Assembly (NCBI GenBank): GCA_004194705.1
Contig: SADC01000090.1
Location: forward strand, 62,001-126,000
Origin: Ditylenchus dipsaci
Lineage: Eukaryota > Nematoda > Chromadorea > Rhabditida > Anguinidae
DNA length: 64,000 nt
Direction: 5' to 3'
Positions 20,215 to 32,282 of this stretch are shown piece after piece. A program made the translations under genes and the position numbers. Under the pieces are notes generated by a model. The model did not search any database. It was not told the origin of the DNA and saw nothing but the letters and a program-made list of their open reading frames with translations. How positions within the stretch are numbered: the stretch's first letter is position 1; each line of letters starts with the position of its first letter.

Positions 20215-21742
20215 AATAGTAGGAAAAAATGTTCTCTTGCTGAATGTCAATTAGTGAATAAATTTTGGTAGGCTGTATTGATGTTGTTCCGGCTCGTATC
20301 GAATCGTATTATAATAACGAATTTCCTTTTACTCATCTTTATCAGATTTCGGAAATTGACAGAATTAACTTAGGTTTTGAAATTAGTGCACAAATAATTT
20401 GTCCAACGAATGTTCATTGAAGAAAGTACTAACCAATCAGATGAGCATAAAACTAGTTTTCGTTGTTTTTGTGAGTTGCTAGGTACTGTTTCTCGCATTA
20501 GTTACACTTTTTGCTGCCTTTTGGTCAAATTCTCAAAAAATTTTTTTTTGCAAAAATCCGTATTCTACACGGACCGTACAAAAAACACGGTCCGTGTCGA
20601 AAAAGTATCAACTCTGCATTTCATATTTTCACAAAAAAATTTCGATGTTGTTTTTACAGGAACGCTGCTCATGAATTTGGGCGTTCGATTAAACTGAAAG
20701 CGGTATGCAAAAAAATTAATTTACCTGCTAACTAAAAAAATCGGCCCAAAAAATTTGACGGACCGTATCACGGTCCGTGACACGGACACGGATACGGCTC
20801 ATTGTGTGGAAATCCACGGAACGTTTCACGGCCCGACTTTACGGCCCGTTTTACGGACACGGATACGGCTCATTGCGCATGAAAATACGGTCCGTGTCAC
20901 GGACGCGGACACGGACACGGATGCATTGGGGGCATGCCATAAAGGAGCATGTTCACGCAGTCAAATTCAAATGTTGATATTTGAATTCCCGGGACCAATC
21001 CTACAAGTGGAATTATGTCACGAAACGTGTTTTTCAAATGAATATTTTTTTTTTCAAGCAATTTTTTCTTTTGCGTTCTATTTTTTGATCCAAGTCACTC
21101 GTTTTTGGTGTAGAGTGTACCACCTAAGTCGATTTCACGTATTAGTTTCAGGTGAATCGATCACATTGTGGATGTTCGTAGCGTAGGCATCGCATTGTTC
21201 CGCTAAACGTCGCTGTAAAGTTCTATTAGATAAGTTTTTTTAGCTAGTTAGCCGTCCCATTCTTTTCTTTTGTTCGTCCTTTTTAGGCTGTCCGCGAGAG
21301 CGCTTATGTGACTATCTGGTATCTGGTCGTACTGTCTAATTGCTTGCTGTATTGGTTGATGTAAGTGGGTATCTCTATCCTGAGGTTATTTAACTCTGAT
21401 TATACGAAATACTTGACTAGGATTTGCAGGTCTTTATGCTTAGGGCGCTTGCAGTACTTCTTGATTCTTTGGCCGGAGTTTTTTCTGCTTCCAATTTTTC
21501 AGATGTCTATCTATGGGGCTTCAATAAGGACGGCAGCATGCGGGTGGGTCTTCAATCACTCTGATTTTCTAGCTTTTTTGCACTGTCAGCCGCAGTTATT
21601 ATTTGCGATTTTAGGTTCCCTCCTAAGGTATTTTTTTACACAGTCCACCCTGCGACTATTTACATCTTGACGAGGTCACCTACGGATGTTACGTCCTGTT
21701 CTGACACGTACCTACAGGATGTGTCAAAATTACGGTAAAGGG

Positions 21743-22260
21743 ACGTTTCACCTAAAATACGCAAATGCGTATTTTAGGTGAAACGTTCAAAAACAACAGG
21801 GGGACCAAAGCAGTTTTTTTTACGTTTTTTTCGAAAATTTTTAGATTGATTTTACAAAAGTCACGCAGCCTATCACAACAGTCACACATCCTATCACACA
21901 GCCAATTGTTTCAAAAACAGGTTTTAAGCATTTCGAAGGGTCAGTCCTTATCCCGGACCATGTACCCCCAAAGGGTCAGCCCTTATCCCGGACCATGTAC
22001 CCCCAAAGGGGCTTTTGGTAAAACCCAAAAGTTGTATCAATACTGATTTGATACAATACGATTTCGGTGTTTGGGTGATTGTGGGTGGTTTGAGATGGTT
22101 CGGACACAATCTAAAAATTTTCGAAAAAAACGTAAAAAAAACTGCCTTGGTCCCCCCTGTTGTTTTTGAACGTTTCACCTAAAATACGCAAATGCGTAAA
22201 GTAGGTGAAACGTTTCACCTAAAATACGCATTTGCTTATTTTAGGTGAAACGTCCACGCA
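21743..22260. mobile_element. Nested foldback with TTTCACCTAAAATACGCAAATG ends
   Basis: GACGTTTCACCTAAAATACG at 21743 and TTTTAGGTGAAACGTCC at the right end. Arms run to about 21855 and from about 22105, and include the AACAACAGGGGGACCAA module. The centre has two copies of GGACCATGTACCCCCAAAGG, related to 39.15-39.25 kb. Confidence 0.7.
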
Positions 22261-22463
22261 CCAAAATTACGTTAACTTTTAAGAAAAAATCGGGCAGCAT
22301 AACACCTTAGCGACCCGTTTCCTAATTTTTGGGTGACAAGCCCCAGAAACGTTCATAATATAGAGCTTATAGGACGGGGGCAGAAATCTTTATTCACTAC
22401 TAAACACATCTCTTACACGAAGTCACAAATAATAACAGCAAACATGACAACAGAGAAGGATAA

Positions 22464-22630
22464 CTACAATACATTTTTGGTGGCACCAGTTTTTTCTGAT
22501 CGATGAACCACATTGCTGATTGTTTGCCTTGCCACTCCGAATAGCTGCCCAATTCGCGCGAATCTAAGACCTTGATGACGAAGAAGGACGAAATCGGCGC
22601 GTAGTTCCTTTCCCTTGACTGCAGCAATAT
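22464..22630 (-). CDS. Helix-turn-helix segment, Tc1/mariner-like transposase N-terminus
   Basis: An exon preceded by an acceptor (AG at 22632-22631) encodes DIAAVKGKELRADFVLLRHQ, then GLRFARIGQLFGVARQTISN and VVHRSEKTGATKNVL-stop. KGKxL..(D/E)F..L...G.....I...GVSR.T(V/I)..V..R...TG is the classic HTH layout of Tc1/mariner transposases. No catalytic domain follows. It could be a remnant captured by the TTAA element or part of that element's own factor. The hydrophobic stretch upstream of the acceptor is probably intron. Confidence 0.55.
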
Positions 22631-23139
22631 CTGCAAAATTGATAGAAATTAAATTGATGAACCGACCTGGAGCCTGCACGTAAAATATTAAAAAGAGAGC
22701 GCCAGAAATTAAATTTAATAGATAAACTCGAAGACCATCAAGCAAATGGGACGCAAGTGAGAAAACGAGCAAAAAAACAAGCGTATCAAACAAATAAACG
22801 AAAAGAAAAACTGGAATTTGAACAAAAATATTGAGTTTGAAAATGTTAACGTAATTATGAGACACCCTGTACATGTGATGGATATTAACTTTGTCGAACT
22901 GCATAAGCTCGGAGTTTACCTTTCTATGTGCCTTCGTGCTCCATCTCAAGACAGTATGGCTAGGTCTTTGTAACATAACTGTCGGAGCACGTCAACTTCA
23001 TGTAAGAGGCTGCCTAGCGAAAGTGATTATAAGTCACATAACATTTACAACAAGTATATTCTAGATTTCACATTACTAATTTTACGACGGTTATAACGGG
23101 TCAACAAGGTATCTCTTTTCATGACTTTTATCCAATCAC

Positions 23140-24180
23140 TAATTCAGGTCCTGAAAAACCCTTTGCTTTTATGCCTGTATTATCAGGTATGGTTACTAGA
23201 GATGATGATTCAACCTTAGCCGGTATTTTCGAAAAAATTCGGTCAGTATTTCGATAGGTAAAAACCATATAGTTAGCCTTTCTAGTCATTTTGACACATT
23301 TTGCTTTCGATATGGTTTTTTAACAAGAAAAAATAGGTCGGTAATTCGGTTAGGTATTTCTGACCAAAATCGACTTAGTCGGTATGGTATACCAGACCGT
23401 TTTCATCTCTAATTGCTATGTAGTAGTCAGGTAGTAGTCTCTGTAATAGTCATTTTGTAGGACACCAAAAATTGATCGGATCGACCAGGATTGTTTCGTA
23501 TTTTTTTGCTCTCTGCCCGCCTTACAGTTCTACAGAGTTACTGTTACAGTGATTAGTACCTGACTATTACATAGCCATACCCAAATAATTCAGGCACAAG
23601 AGCAAACGGTTGTTCAGGACCTGAATTACTGTTCGGTAAAAGACAATAAAAGAGAATTTCATCTATGAGTAATTCAGGTCTTGAACAACCCTTTGCTCTC
23701 ATGCCTGTACTATCAGTTATGGTTACCATGGGCGTAGCCAGGGGCGGCTGAGGGGGCTATAGTGCCCCCCCCTTCCCGTCAAACTTTTCGAAAACAATTG
23801 TTAATTAAAAACACTATAAATCTCGAAAACGGTGTAGGGAAAATGACCTCTCGTCAGATTTTTCTGGCTACGCCTCTGATGGTTACTACATGGCATGGAT
23901 TCTAGCTTAGGAATTTTAATAATAATCTGCTGTTTAGGTATAAGAGCCAGCAGTTGTTCAGAACCTGAATTACTAATCGATAAAACTCACATGCTTTCCT
24001 TTCCTAAAAGAGACTTTCCTTGATGAGAACCTGAATGATCGATGATGCTTGAAAATAAGTAGTATGAAAATAAGTAGCCAGGAAAGGGCCGGCTTGTACA
24101 CGTACCGGATACCACGACCACACAAGTCTGTAGCTTCCACGTAGAAATAAATGTTCACATGTAGCTAATTTATGGATATG
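23140..24180. repeat. Nested inverted repeats around TAATTCAGGTCCTGAA
   Basis: AATTCAGGTCCTGAAAAACC (23144) and AATTCAGGTCTTGAACAACC (23671) face inverted copies GTTGTTCAGGACCTGAATTA (23612) and GTTGTTCAGAACCTGAATTA (23953). The block therefore contains two or more interleaved foldbacks. No gene. Confidence 0.55.
23726..23882. mobile_element. Small MITE with GGGCGTAGCCA / TGGCTACGCC ends
   Basis: CATGGGCGTAGCCAGG at the left and TTTCTGGCTACGCCTCTGATGG at the right, with a poly-C stretch inside. An internally deleted relative is at about 57730-57802. Confidence 0.6.
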
Positions 24181-24933
24181 ACGCTACATTAACTGACGAC
24201 TTTGTTAGGCCGTATGCAGCCGCAGTGAACTTTATAGTATGCGAATTTCGTTGAGTCAAAAAAGGGATCACTAAGCTAATACAAAGCTTTTAAGGTCATG
24301 GAGGTTCAACAGTATTATTTGACTCCTCCAATTAGAACTGGCACTGAGACAAAGTCCTAAGGCATGCCCGTGACGTAATTGCGGCGGAAATTCAGCAATA
24401 GCTTTCCCTTTTTGATGACTAAAATATCAGCGTAAGTACTGTAGAGGTGATTTACTGGGAAACTTACCATCTCTTCCAAGAAAAGTTAGCTTTTTCCGTG
24501 CCGACCCGAGAATTAACGCCTTGCTTTTACACCAACGGCTGCGCTCAGCAAAATTGCCCTAGCAGAGAACCTAAAAAGGACCAACAAAAGAAAAGAAGGA
24601 GACGGCAAATCAGCTTGAAAAAACTTATCTAATGCGAAAACGCAGCAGACCACTGGTCTGAGACCAGTTAATCATTGCGATGGGAAGGCGTTTTCTACAA
24701 ATCTCGGCAACCGGGTGACCTGTAAATAAAACATAAAACCGCATCAAGACATACATCATAGATCAAAAACGAGTGACTTGGATCAAAAAATAGAACGCAA
24801 AAGAAAAAATTGCTTGAAAAGCAAAAAATATTCATTTGAAAAAAACGTTTCGTGTCATAATTCCACTTGTAGGATTGGTCCCCGGGAATTCATATCAACA
24901 TTTGAATTTGACTGCGTGAACATGCTCCTTTAA

Positions 24934-27900
24934 GACATGATTTTGAGCGAGATAAATCAAGACAACAGATAAAAACAGAAATAAACAATTATACAGCTAA
25001 AATTAATGATTATACAGCTAATTTTTGATATTTTACGGCCAAAGTATAAACCTAAAAAAGAGTATCTAGCCACCCTTCATTGCCCTTCACCTTGGGGCGA
25101 GTAGAAAACTGGGCCATTTCAAACTGGGACAACTGGGTCTATGTTTTTGTTGGTATTTTTTGGCCCAGTTGGGTGCAGTTTTCCGGAGAAATATAATATT
25201 GACTAAAAATAGAAAGATCTCAAAAAATTCAAATAATTAAATAAAATACAGATCTGCACGATCTGTCTCTAAACAAATCATGATCCTGATCACCAACTCT
25301 ATTGCCCTCTGCTAGCATGACATCAAAAAGCAAAAAAGGAACATATTAGCTGAGTGGGTGTGTGTGTATTATGGTCTAAAGTCACACCTCCCTTCTTTTC
25401 CCAACTATAAATAGGCATTTACAAGTGGTGGCAAGTGCCTAACCTAAAATAGATAGCCACTACTACTCTAAATAACTCAATTGACTCCACTTTTGGAGCT
25501 ATTGATTCAGTGGCTCAACCTAAAAGCCATAAATCAAATTTATATTAACAACAAAGCAAATAAAAGTCCAGACCAAACAAGTGTTTACCGCTTTTTATCA
25601 AACCAAAATTTTTATAAAGCAATTGGGTTTTCGCAAATTAGAAGTGACAGTTGGATCGCCCCAGTAAACGGGTACTCCAAATATTCAGCTTATGGCTTAA
25701 GTGTGGTTAGCACCTTTGCCCCAAGTTTGGTGGTGGTGTATATTTGTGGTTGAGGGGGTGTGGTGTGTGTATGAGCATGAATCACCCCTAATATATACAC
25801 TGGTACCAAAAAGTGTAGTTTGTGTTTATTTTAGCTTTTTAGTATTTTTTGTTTCCTTAAAATAATTTTCATGATTACATCGTGGTTTGTATATAGGCCT
25901 AGTCAAAAATTACACCGGCATTTTTTTTTTATTTTTACCTTTCTCATTTTTTTTTATTTTTTTTCGCGGATTACTCCTACCTTATTTGTTTTAATAGCTC
26001 ACATCGGGTGAGTTATTTTCAAACCCCTCGATAATGGGAAAATTTTAAGGTCTACCTAGGAGTGTGCACGGACCCACTTTTTGAACACATATGTTGACCC
26101 TAAGAATATATGATGAAGCTGAGATTCCAGGCTAAAAAACGTGTATAAACTTTCATAGAATTTGAATCAAAATTTTAAATAATTAAAAAATCAGCTCAAT
26201 TTTTATATCATCCGGGCCGGGCAGTGTTTCAAAAAATTGAGCTGTTTTTAAAAGTTATTCAAAATTTTTAGTCAATTTCCATAAAAGTTAACCTGGAAGT
26301 AACCTGGAATGTCAGCTTCAATAAGGGTCAACACATGTGTTCAAAAAGTTGGTCCAGGCCGGCCGGCCCGTGCACACCCCTTCGTCTATCTCAAAATTTT
26401 CGAGTACTCAGCCACAGTATAAGAATAAGAGTCGGTTAAGCTAGTGGAAGTTAAAAAAAATTAAATAAACTGTGGTGTATATAAAATTTGTCTGATCGGA
26501 GATAAAGATCCTCAAACTTGAGGGGGTGACATAATAGAGAGGGGTAAGCTATATTGGCGTACCCAGAGGGGAAAACGCAAAAATCAGGTTTGCAAAATAA
26601 TTTTCCTAGGCTGAGATATAAATCTTTGAGGAGGCCCGTTTATCGAAATGGGTCCGTTTAATAAAGCTTATACGGAAATCAAAACAGCATAAGAATTAAT
26701 GAGTATAAAACTCAAGTGCAACACCAACAAATAATTTTCATTGTAATTTGTATTCAGGTTTTTTTTCTTGGTTAGTGTTGTTATACTAAAATATTTTTTG
26801 GATGGTAAACAAAGTAAGTGTAAGGTGTCTGAATCTTAGACGTTTTAATTTAATACAGCTAGAAATTCTCAATTTAGCTATTTCCTATATAAATAAGTAA
26901 CATACAGTTAACAACATATGTTTAAAATCAGCAGCGAAACCATTCTAAACATAAAAAAGAATCAATGCATGCTGGTGCCGCAGCAGCAACACAAACACTA
27001 GCCTAATACTAAAAAGCTCTAGCAGCAAGCAAGTAATAGTAGTGGTGGTGCAGCAGCAGCTAGTAGTTAGCTGGCTGGCTAAAGTAAACGAATAAAAGCA
27101 TTTCATTGATTCGCCTCAAAACATTCCACTCGCCAGCCTGTCTCCTCAAACACACACCGCCTGCGTAATACACCACAACAACACCACCAGCAGCACCACC
27201 GCCAATTCATCGGCTAATAGTGAAGCAGGAGCACACTGGCCAATTGGATGAGTAGTATATATGTTGTTGTCTCTGTCTGCAGCCGCACCTCACTAATCTA
27301 ATCTGTGTGTGTGTCTCTTCAGCCGCAGCACAAACCAGGCCTCAACCACCAGAAATGAGGAGGGTGGCCAAAGAGGAAGGGGAAGAATGGCGGGGCACTC
27401 CATTCAACTTGGCCAATTGGCCTGGCTGCGAGCGGCCGGCTGTTTCAGGAAAGGAGCAGGAACTGCTGTCGCTTCACGCAACTGCAGACACCAATATCAC
27501 CAGGTTTGGAGAAGAGGAGGAAAAGAGGGAGGCAGGAAGGCTGATGAGCCATGGAGATTGAGAGCGACGGTTGTCTTTATTATCCAATCTCAAAGCTCCT
27601 AGAAAAGTTAGGTACCGAGCCAGAGAATGCTAGTGAACCCCCTGCTGCCTTCCTCCTCTCTTTTCGGGTGGTTGGAGCAGGAGAAGAAAGGGCATACACA
27701 CAAAAGCGAAAGAGGAGGAAGGAAGAAGGAGAGAAAATTTCAAAAAATTAGATGGCTGCTGCTTCTGGGGACTAAGGAAGGGGAGCTGAGCAAAGGGGGG
27801 GGACTAAGCTAGCTAGTCAACCGCATACATACATGTACACTTATTCAGAAGAGGTGAATAGATGGCAAACGGGGATGGATGAGAAGCATGGAATTGCTGA

Positions 27901-28200
27901 ATCTTTGAAAATTCAGATTCAATTCAATTTTATGAAGGCCAGGGTAATTAGTAGAGGTATTTCAGGGTATTTCTAAAGTAGAAAAGGGGTCAAAAGATAA
28001 AACGAAAATACATAAAAGTACGCACAGAATCGAGTGGTAGCATTTTTTGTTTTTAAACACAGATAGCAAAAAATGACTTCTTGCAAGCAGAACGGGCCAG
28101 CTAGAGGGTTAGTAATCATTTATGGCAAAACTTATTTGACCCCCCGTCTTGCTGCGGTTCCCCATTGAGAAGGAGCGGGGAAGGGGTAAATACTCCACTT
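24934..28200. other. Gene-free stretch with MITE remnants and low-complexity DNA
   Basis: 25970-26680 is a large MITE remnant related to the TACCGTATTT group (CCTCGATAATGG...CTCAAACTTGAGGGGG). It is interrupted by the foldback at 26062-26385 (GTGTGCACGGACCCACTTTT against GGCCCGTGCACACCCC). 26930-27850 is rich in AGCAGCAGC, ACCACCAC and AGGAGGA runs; the open frames of 84-97 codons there overlap in two registers and show no family signature. A TATAAATA at about 25406 has no recognisable gene behind it. Confidence 0.4.
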
Positions 28201-28219
28201 ATTTAGGCCCCGGTTAGTC

Positions 28220-28745
28220 ACCCCGGTTATTCACATTGCGCAAAGTTCAAATTGCGCAAATGAAGATTGCGTAAATGTGAATTGCGCCAAAAGCAAATTG
28301 CGCGAATGTAGATTGCGCCAACGCAAATTAATAAATTTTTATCTATAATATTACTAAAGGTTGTTAGGACTAATGCTGGGCCATAAAATAACCATTTATG
28401 GCAAAACTTATTTGACCCCCACCCTTTTTAAAATTTCGGAAAACTCAGCGTGCATTCCATTCAGATTCACATTGCGCAAAGTTCAATTTGCGCAAATGCA
28501 GATTGCGCAAATGCGAATCGCGCAAATGAAAATCGCGCTAAAATCAGCTTACCGGATTTCTTCTTTTGAGCAGGCATGTCGGATTGTTAAAGGGAACACG
28601 GTACTCAAGTAAAAGTAGCAGGACGGTTTTGGCTGAAAATTTATGGCCCAACATTAGTCCTAGCAGCCTTTAGCCTTATCAGGATTTTTCGCAATTTGGG
28701 TTGGCGCAATCTACATTTGCGCAATTTGATTTTGGCGCAATTTCG
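28220..28745. mobile_element. Foldback with arrays of ATTGCGCAAA
   Basis: CACATTGCGCAAAGTTCAAA-type units (28228-28325 and 28465-28540) face GGCGCAATCTACATTTGCGC-type units (28690-28745). The inner TTGTTAGGACTAATGCTGGG is mirrored by ACATTAGTCCTAGCAGCC. The flank ATGGCAAAACTTATTTGACC occurs twice (about 28121 and 28397), so part of the element is directly duplicated. The same array motif is at 62541-62630. Confidence 0.65.
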
Positions 28746-28988
28746 AAGACTCGGCTACCCTACTCAACTGTATACTGAACACGAATATGGTGTGAAAATG
28801 TCAAAACTCTGAGTTTTCATAGCGAGGAAAATGTAAATTTTTTGAAATTATTTTCTGGTTTTTTTTACAGTCTCATTTCAAAGAGCTATCCCATGCAATT
28901 CTACCTGTTACGGGGTAGTTTTTGGGAAATTTTTTGAATTAGCGCCTTTTTAAATTTTATATTTTTGCAGTCTAGGATACACACTTAA

Positions 28989-29219
28989 AGGGGCATACCA
29001 CGCTAATAAGAGGTGGTGCCGGGAATTCAAAATTTTTTCTTAACCATTGAATTTCTGTACAGATTTTTCAGCTTGGTTTCTAACAAAACAAGTCCTAGAA
29101 TTGAATTTTAGGTATGGTTTTGTTAGAAACCAGGTTGAAAAATCCGTATAGAACTTCAATGATTAGGAAAAAATTTTGAATTCACGGGCACCACCTCTTA
29201 TTAGCGTGGGCATGCCCCT
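28989..29219. mobile_element. TTAA-type MITE, best complete copy of the commonest family
   Basis: AGGGGCATACCACGCTAATA...TATTAGCGTGGGCATGCCCCT with TTAA on both sides (28985-28988 and 29220-29223). The whole 231 bp is close to one palindrome, with the core CTTGGTTTCTAACAAAACAA against TTTTGTTAGAAACCAGG. Other copies: 14332-14551, 39968-40197, 53802-54035 and 54486-55995 (split). Half copies lie near 16.5, 29.25, 35.5 and 41.05 kb. Confidence 0.9.
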
Positions 29220-29304
29220 TTAAAAGGGCATGCCCACGGTAATAAGAGCTGCTGTCCGAGAATTCAAAAAAATTTCCTAATCATTGAACTTTTGTACTTT
29301 GAAC

Positions 29305-30935
29305 TTTGCGACAATTCAAATTGCGACAAAATCAAATTGCGACAATTCAAATTGCGACAATTCAAATTGCGACAATTCAAATTGCGACAATAATAAGTTC
29401 TACGTTCGGAAAATTTCTGTCATCTAAATAAGCTCCTGTTCCACGTGTTTCTATTATTTCTTTAAAAAATTCCACTCATGTGATCTTTGTTTTAATTTTC
29501 TAGATATGGACAGCTATTACGCTGAAAGAGGAAATCTGCTTGGCTTCTGCAATGGATATTCGATGAGTTTCCGTCGAGCACGCCTTCGAGATAGTAGGTG
29601 GTCTTGAAAATGCACCAGAAAAAACTGTGGAGGAACTGCTACTTCAACAAATCAAGAAGATCTCGTCGAGGAAAGAAGCCATTTTGGTCATCTCCCTGAT
29701 CCAATCCTTGTCAAAGTAAGCTTATTGCCAGGTCTTCTTGTAAATAGAGAAGAATCAAATTTATTTGTCAGGTCCAGAAGCGAATTTCTACTGCGATATC
29801 ATTAGCCGAGAGAATCCGCGACACTCCGGCCAGAAGCAATGTGGATGAATCGTTTGCAGATCTAGCTGGAGAAACACTTCTGACGATGCCATCAAGGGAA
29901 CCTCTAAGATCGCGTCTCACACGTCTTCGAAACAAGGATGTTGGTGCTGTCAACAGAGGGGAGAACAGCAAAAATTGGTTGGAAAGCTTTAAACGCACCA
30001 AGGATGGAAAAGTGTTTCTGCATTTTGATTCAGGTTCGCGAAATTGTAATTTCAAACTTGAGCTGTAAACTTTCAGCTGCTGAATTAATGTTCGGTTTTA
30101 CTTTCAGTCGGGCTCGTAATCCAATGCAGCGTGTGACGGGTGGAATCAAATCACAGAAGGCGATGTATTCAGCGAGTCAAATAAAGCAGCTAACGGCGAA
30201 CTACACTCGCAGAGCCGATGGATCACGAATGGAGTTTCTCGTCTCGATTGCCGCCCATCTAGAAAGGTATCAGGGGCATTAAATATTGTTGTTGAATACC
30301 GTGTGCTTGTTATATTGTTGTAGTGATTTGTCGTGAATAAAGTAGGATGGAAACTTATTTTGGCTATAGCGTGTGTCTTACAATAGAAGGATTTCCAAAA
30401 AGTTAGAAGTGAACAATTAAATCAGTTTAAGTTTGGTCAGTTCGGTTAGTTACCTTGAAGTCGAGTATGGCGCCCTATTACAGGGCCACGCTATTACAAG
30501 AAATACGTCACTTTAGGTTTTTGATAAGAAGTTGAGCCTCAGTCCAAAATTTATTCCCGGTCAGGCTGCAAATTCAAAAAAAATTGCGGAAGACTCGAGA
30601 TAGTATAGTCGAGAACCAATCTTATCCTCACCACCGAACATTGAAGGAACATCGGAAAGACATCTATTCTGATCTGAAAGAAAATCAGTAAGTGACTTCA
30701 ATCATGATTAACTCAAGACACTTCCGACCCTTAAGACAAGAGAAAGTATTAACTGTACGTTTGTAATCATTTTAAGTCAACGAAACTCGTAAGCTTGCAA
30801 AAGATAACCATACAGTTATATTCATGTCCAGTCGCAATTTGAATTGTCGCAATTTGAATTGTCGCAATGTGAATTTGTCGCAATTCAAATTGTCGCAATT
30901 TGAATTGTCGCAATTTGAAATGTCGCAATCTGTCG
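29305..30935. mobile_element. Inverted-repeat element with CAAATTGCGACAATT arrays enclosing a FLYWCH-related gene
   Basis: Left array 29308-29392 (AATTCAAATTGCGAC repeated) and right array 30830-30935 (GTCGCAATTTGAATT repeated) are inverted. The enclosed plus-strand gene (29505-30284) has AATAAA near 30336. Exact ends and a target duplication were not found. It repeats the organisation of 6723-9313 with an unrelated array motif. Confidence 0.65.
29505..30284 (+). CDS. FLYWCH/MULE-type accessory protein fragment (degenerate)
   Basis: No zinc finger survives, but the region that follows it in FLYWCH-MULE proteins does. GHLPDPILVK is spliced (donor GTAAGC at 29717, acceptor TTTGTCAG at 29764-29771) to VQKRISTAISLAERIRDTPA, then LTMPSREPLRSRLTRLRNKD. 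A later exon gives SRARNPMQRVTGGIKSQKAM and ends LERYQGH-stop at 30284. Frame shifts at a T-run near 29688. The start is uncertain; 29505 is the first ATG. Likely a decayed element gene. Family assignment rests on the H-x-P-D-P...PSR...R..R.R pattern only. Confidence 0.45.
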
Positions 30936-31053
30936 CTGGCCACACATATTTTCTTTGGATAATATTTAAAACTGGCCATAAAATACTGAAAATTGGCCAT
31001 AAAATATTTAATTTTGGCCATAAACCAGTGTGGGGAAAACAGTTAATTTTAAC

Positions 31054-31835
31054 TAGAGATGAAGAAACGGGACCAGGACGGATTTCAGGACAGGATTTTA
31101 TGGTCTGTCCAAGACCAGGATCAGGACCAGGATTAGAAATTTTAAAAACCAGGATCCTGGTCGGGATCCTGGTCCAAAAACCAGGATTTTCGTTAAATTC
31201 CAGAAATCCGGTTTAAACTGTCAGCAAAATTTTTATTGACATTTTTCTACATTCCTTACATCCAGTAAACAATGAGAAACTTAATGTCCAGAAATTGCAG
31301 AAATCAACACTTTAAAATAACAGATTGTATTCCAAATGAATGAATGAAAATACCCGAGTGAAAAATACAAAGGTAATTTCGATCAAAATTCGTTTCAATA
31401 TGACGTTTCGAAAAAATACCATTTACCGTATTTACTGTATTAACTACCCACCCTCTAATAACTCCCCACCCTCTAATAAGTCCCACCCTACGGACCTTAT
31501 ATCTCAGCCTAGAGCGAACATTTCGCAAATCCGTTTTTTGCGTTTTCTTAGTTGCCGCGAATTTACCTGATTACACTTTTCAGGTTTTGGTTTCTCGAAA
31601 TCGACCTCAAAATTTTTCGATTTTTTAGAGGTTAAAAAATAACTCCCCATGGGGACTTAATACAGTAAATACGGTATATTTACCAAATTCGACCACCAGG
31701 ATTGGCCGAAATACCAGGACCAGGACCAGGATTTTTTAATTTGACCAGGACCAGGACCAGGATTTTGTTTTATTTATAAATTTCGAACAGGACGGACCAG
31801 GACCAGGACAGGATCCTGTCCTGTCTTCATCTCTA
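31054..31835. mobile_element. hAT-type element, TAGAGATGAAG termini, nested
   Basis: TAGAGATGAAGAAACGGGAC...GTCTTCATCTCTA flanked by the duplication ATTTTAAC (31046-31053 and 31836-31843). Subterminal GGACCAGGACCAGGA arrays are inverted at the two ends. A TACCGTATTT MITE is nested at 31424-31676. Confidence 0.85.
31424..31676. mobile_element. MITE of the TACCGTATTT family, innermost insertion
   Basis: TACCGTATTTACTGTATTAA mirrors TTAATACAGTAAATACGGTA. The interior keeps the CCCACCCTCTAATAA motif. It is the fourth level of nesting inside the 30955-35350 element. Confidence 0.75.
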
Positions 31836-32282
31836 ATTTTAACTGGATTTTGAAAATTAGTTAAAAAAAGAAAAATAGTTAATTTTAACTGATTTTAAAT
31901 TTTAGTTAAAATTAACTGAAACTCCAGTTAAAAATAGTTAAAATTCTTTATCTTTGTGCTTCTTTTGTCTTTTTTAGTACTTTTCGAACTGCGAGCTAAA
32001 CAGTTATTTTTTTTTTTTGGCCGCCCTTCACCACTAGGCCATAGAGACTCATCTCCGAGGGAGACCATTTCGATAACATATATTAACATAGATTGTTTTC
32101 TCGCTTTAGTGTTCCTTAGTCTTCTAGCGACTGTTTGCCTAGAGCGCGCAAGCTAGCAAATTAAACATAAGCAGATTTTTGTGTCATATTATTATCCTAT
32201 TCATCTTCGCATCATCCATTAACTACAGCAACACTTATTCACTTGAGACAGTTGTACAAACAGAAAATTGCTGGTAAAACGA

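Larger units (their letters stand above)
19332..20939. mobile_element. PIF/Harbinger-type element, TAA duplication, MADF and DDE-tail frames
   Basis: Element TGGGATGCCCCCAATG...CATTGGGGGCATGCCA flanked by TAA (19329-19331 and 20940-20942). The terminal inverted repeats are about 170 bp of CGTGTCCGTGTCCGTATCC repeats. It encodes on the plus strand a MADF-domain protein and then the C-terminal tail of a Harbinger nuclease, with AATAAA near 20255. The central nuclease is missing, so this is an internal-deletion derivative. It landed in the left TTAA duplication of the 20943-24929 element. Confidence 0.85.
20943..24929. mobile_element. 4.0 kb TTAA-type element with about 165 bp inverted ends
   Basis: AGGAGCATGTTCACGCAGTC at the left, exactly inverted at the right, with homology extending to about 21110 and from about 24768. 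TTAA follows the right end (24930-24933). On the left, TTAA is at 19328-19331, split from the element by the Harbinger insertion, whose TAA duplication regenerates the junction. TTAA targeting recalls piggyBac. Content: one HTH reading frame (minus), nested foldbacks, no recognisable DDE transposase. Confidence 0.8.

Noticed and set aside
22400..22976. A 170-codon membrane protein upstream of the HTH segment
   Set aside because: The hydrophobic part lies before a clear splice acceptor at 22632-22631 and is AT-rich intron-like sequence; only the HTH exon is supported.
25481..25753. 90-codon frame after a TATAAATA motif
   Set aside because: No recognisable domain, no splice or polyadenylation context, and composition matches the AT-rich background.
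27307..27812. Overlapping 60-97 codon frames in the AGGAGGA/AGCAGC-rich region
   Set aside because: Low-complexity purine-rich DNA open in two registers, with no family features or convincing splice sites.
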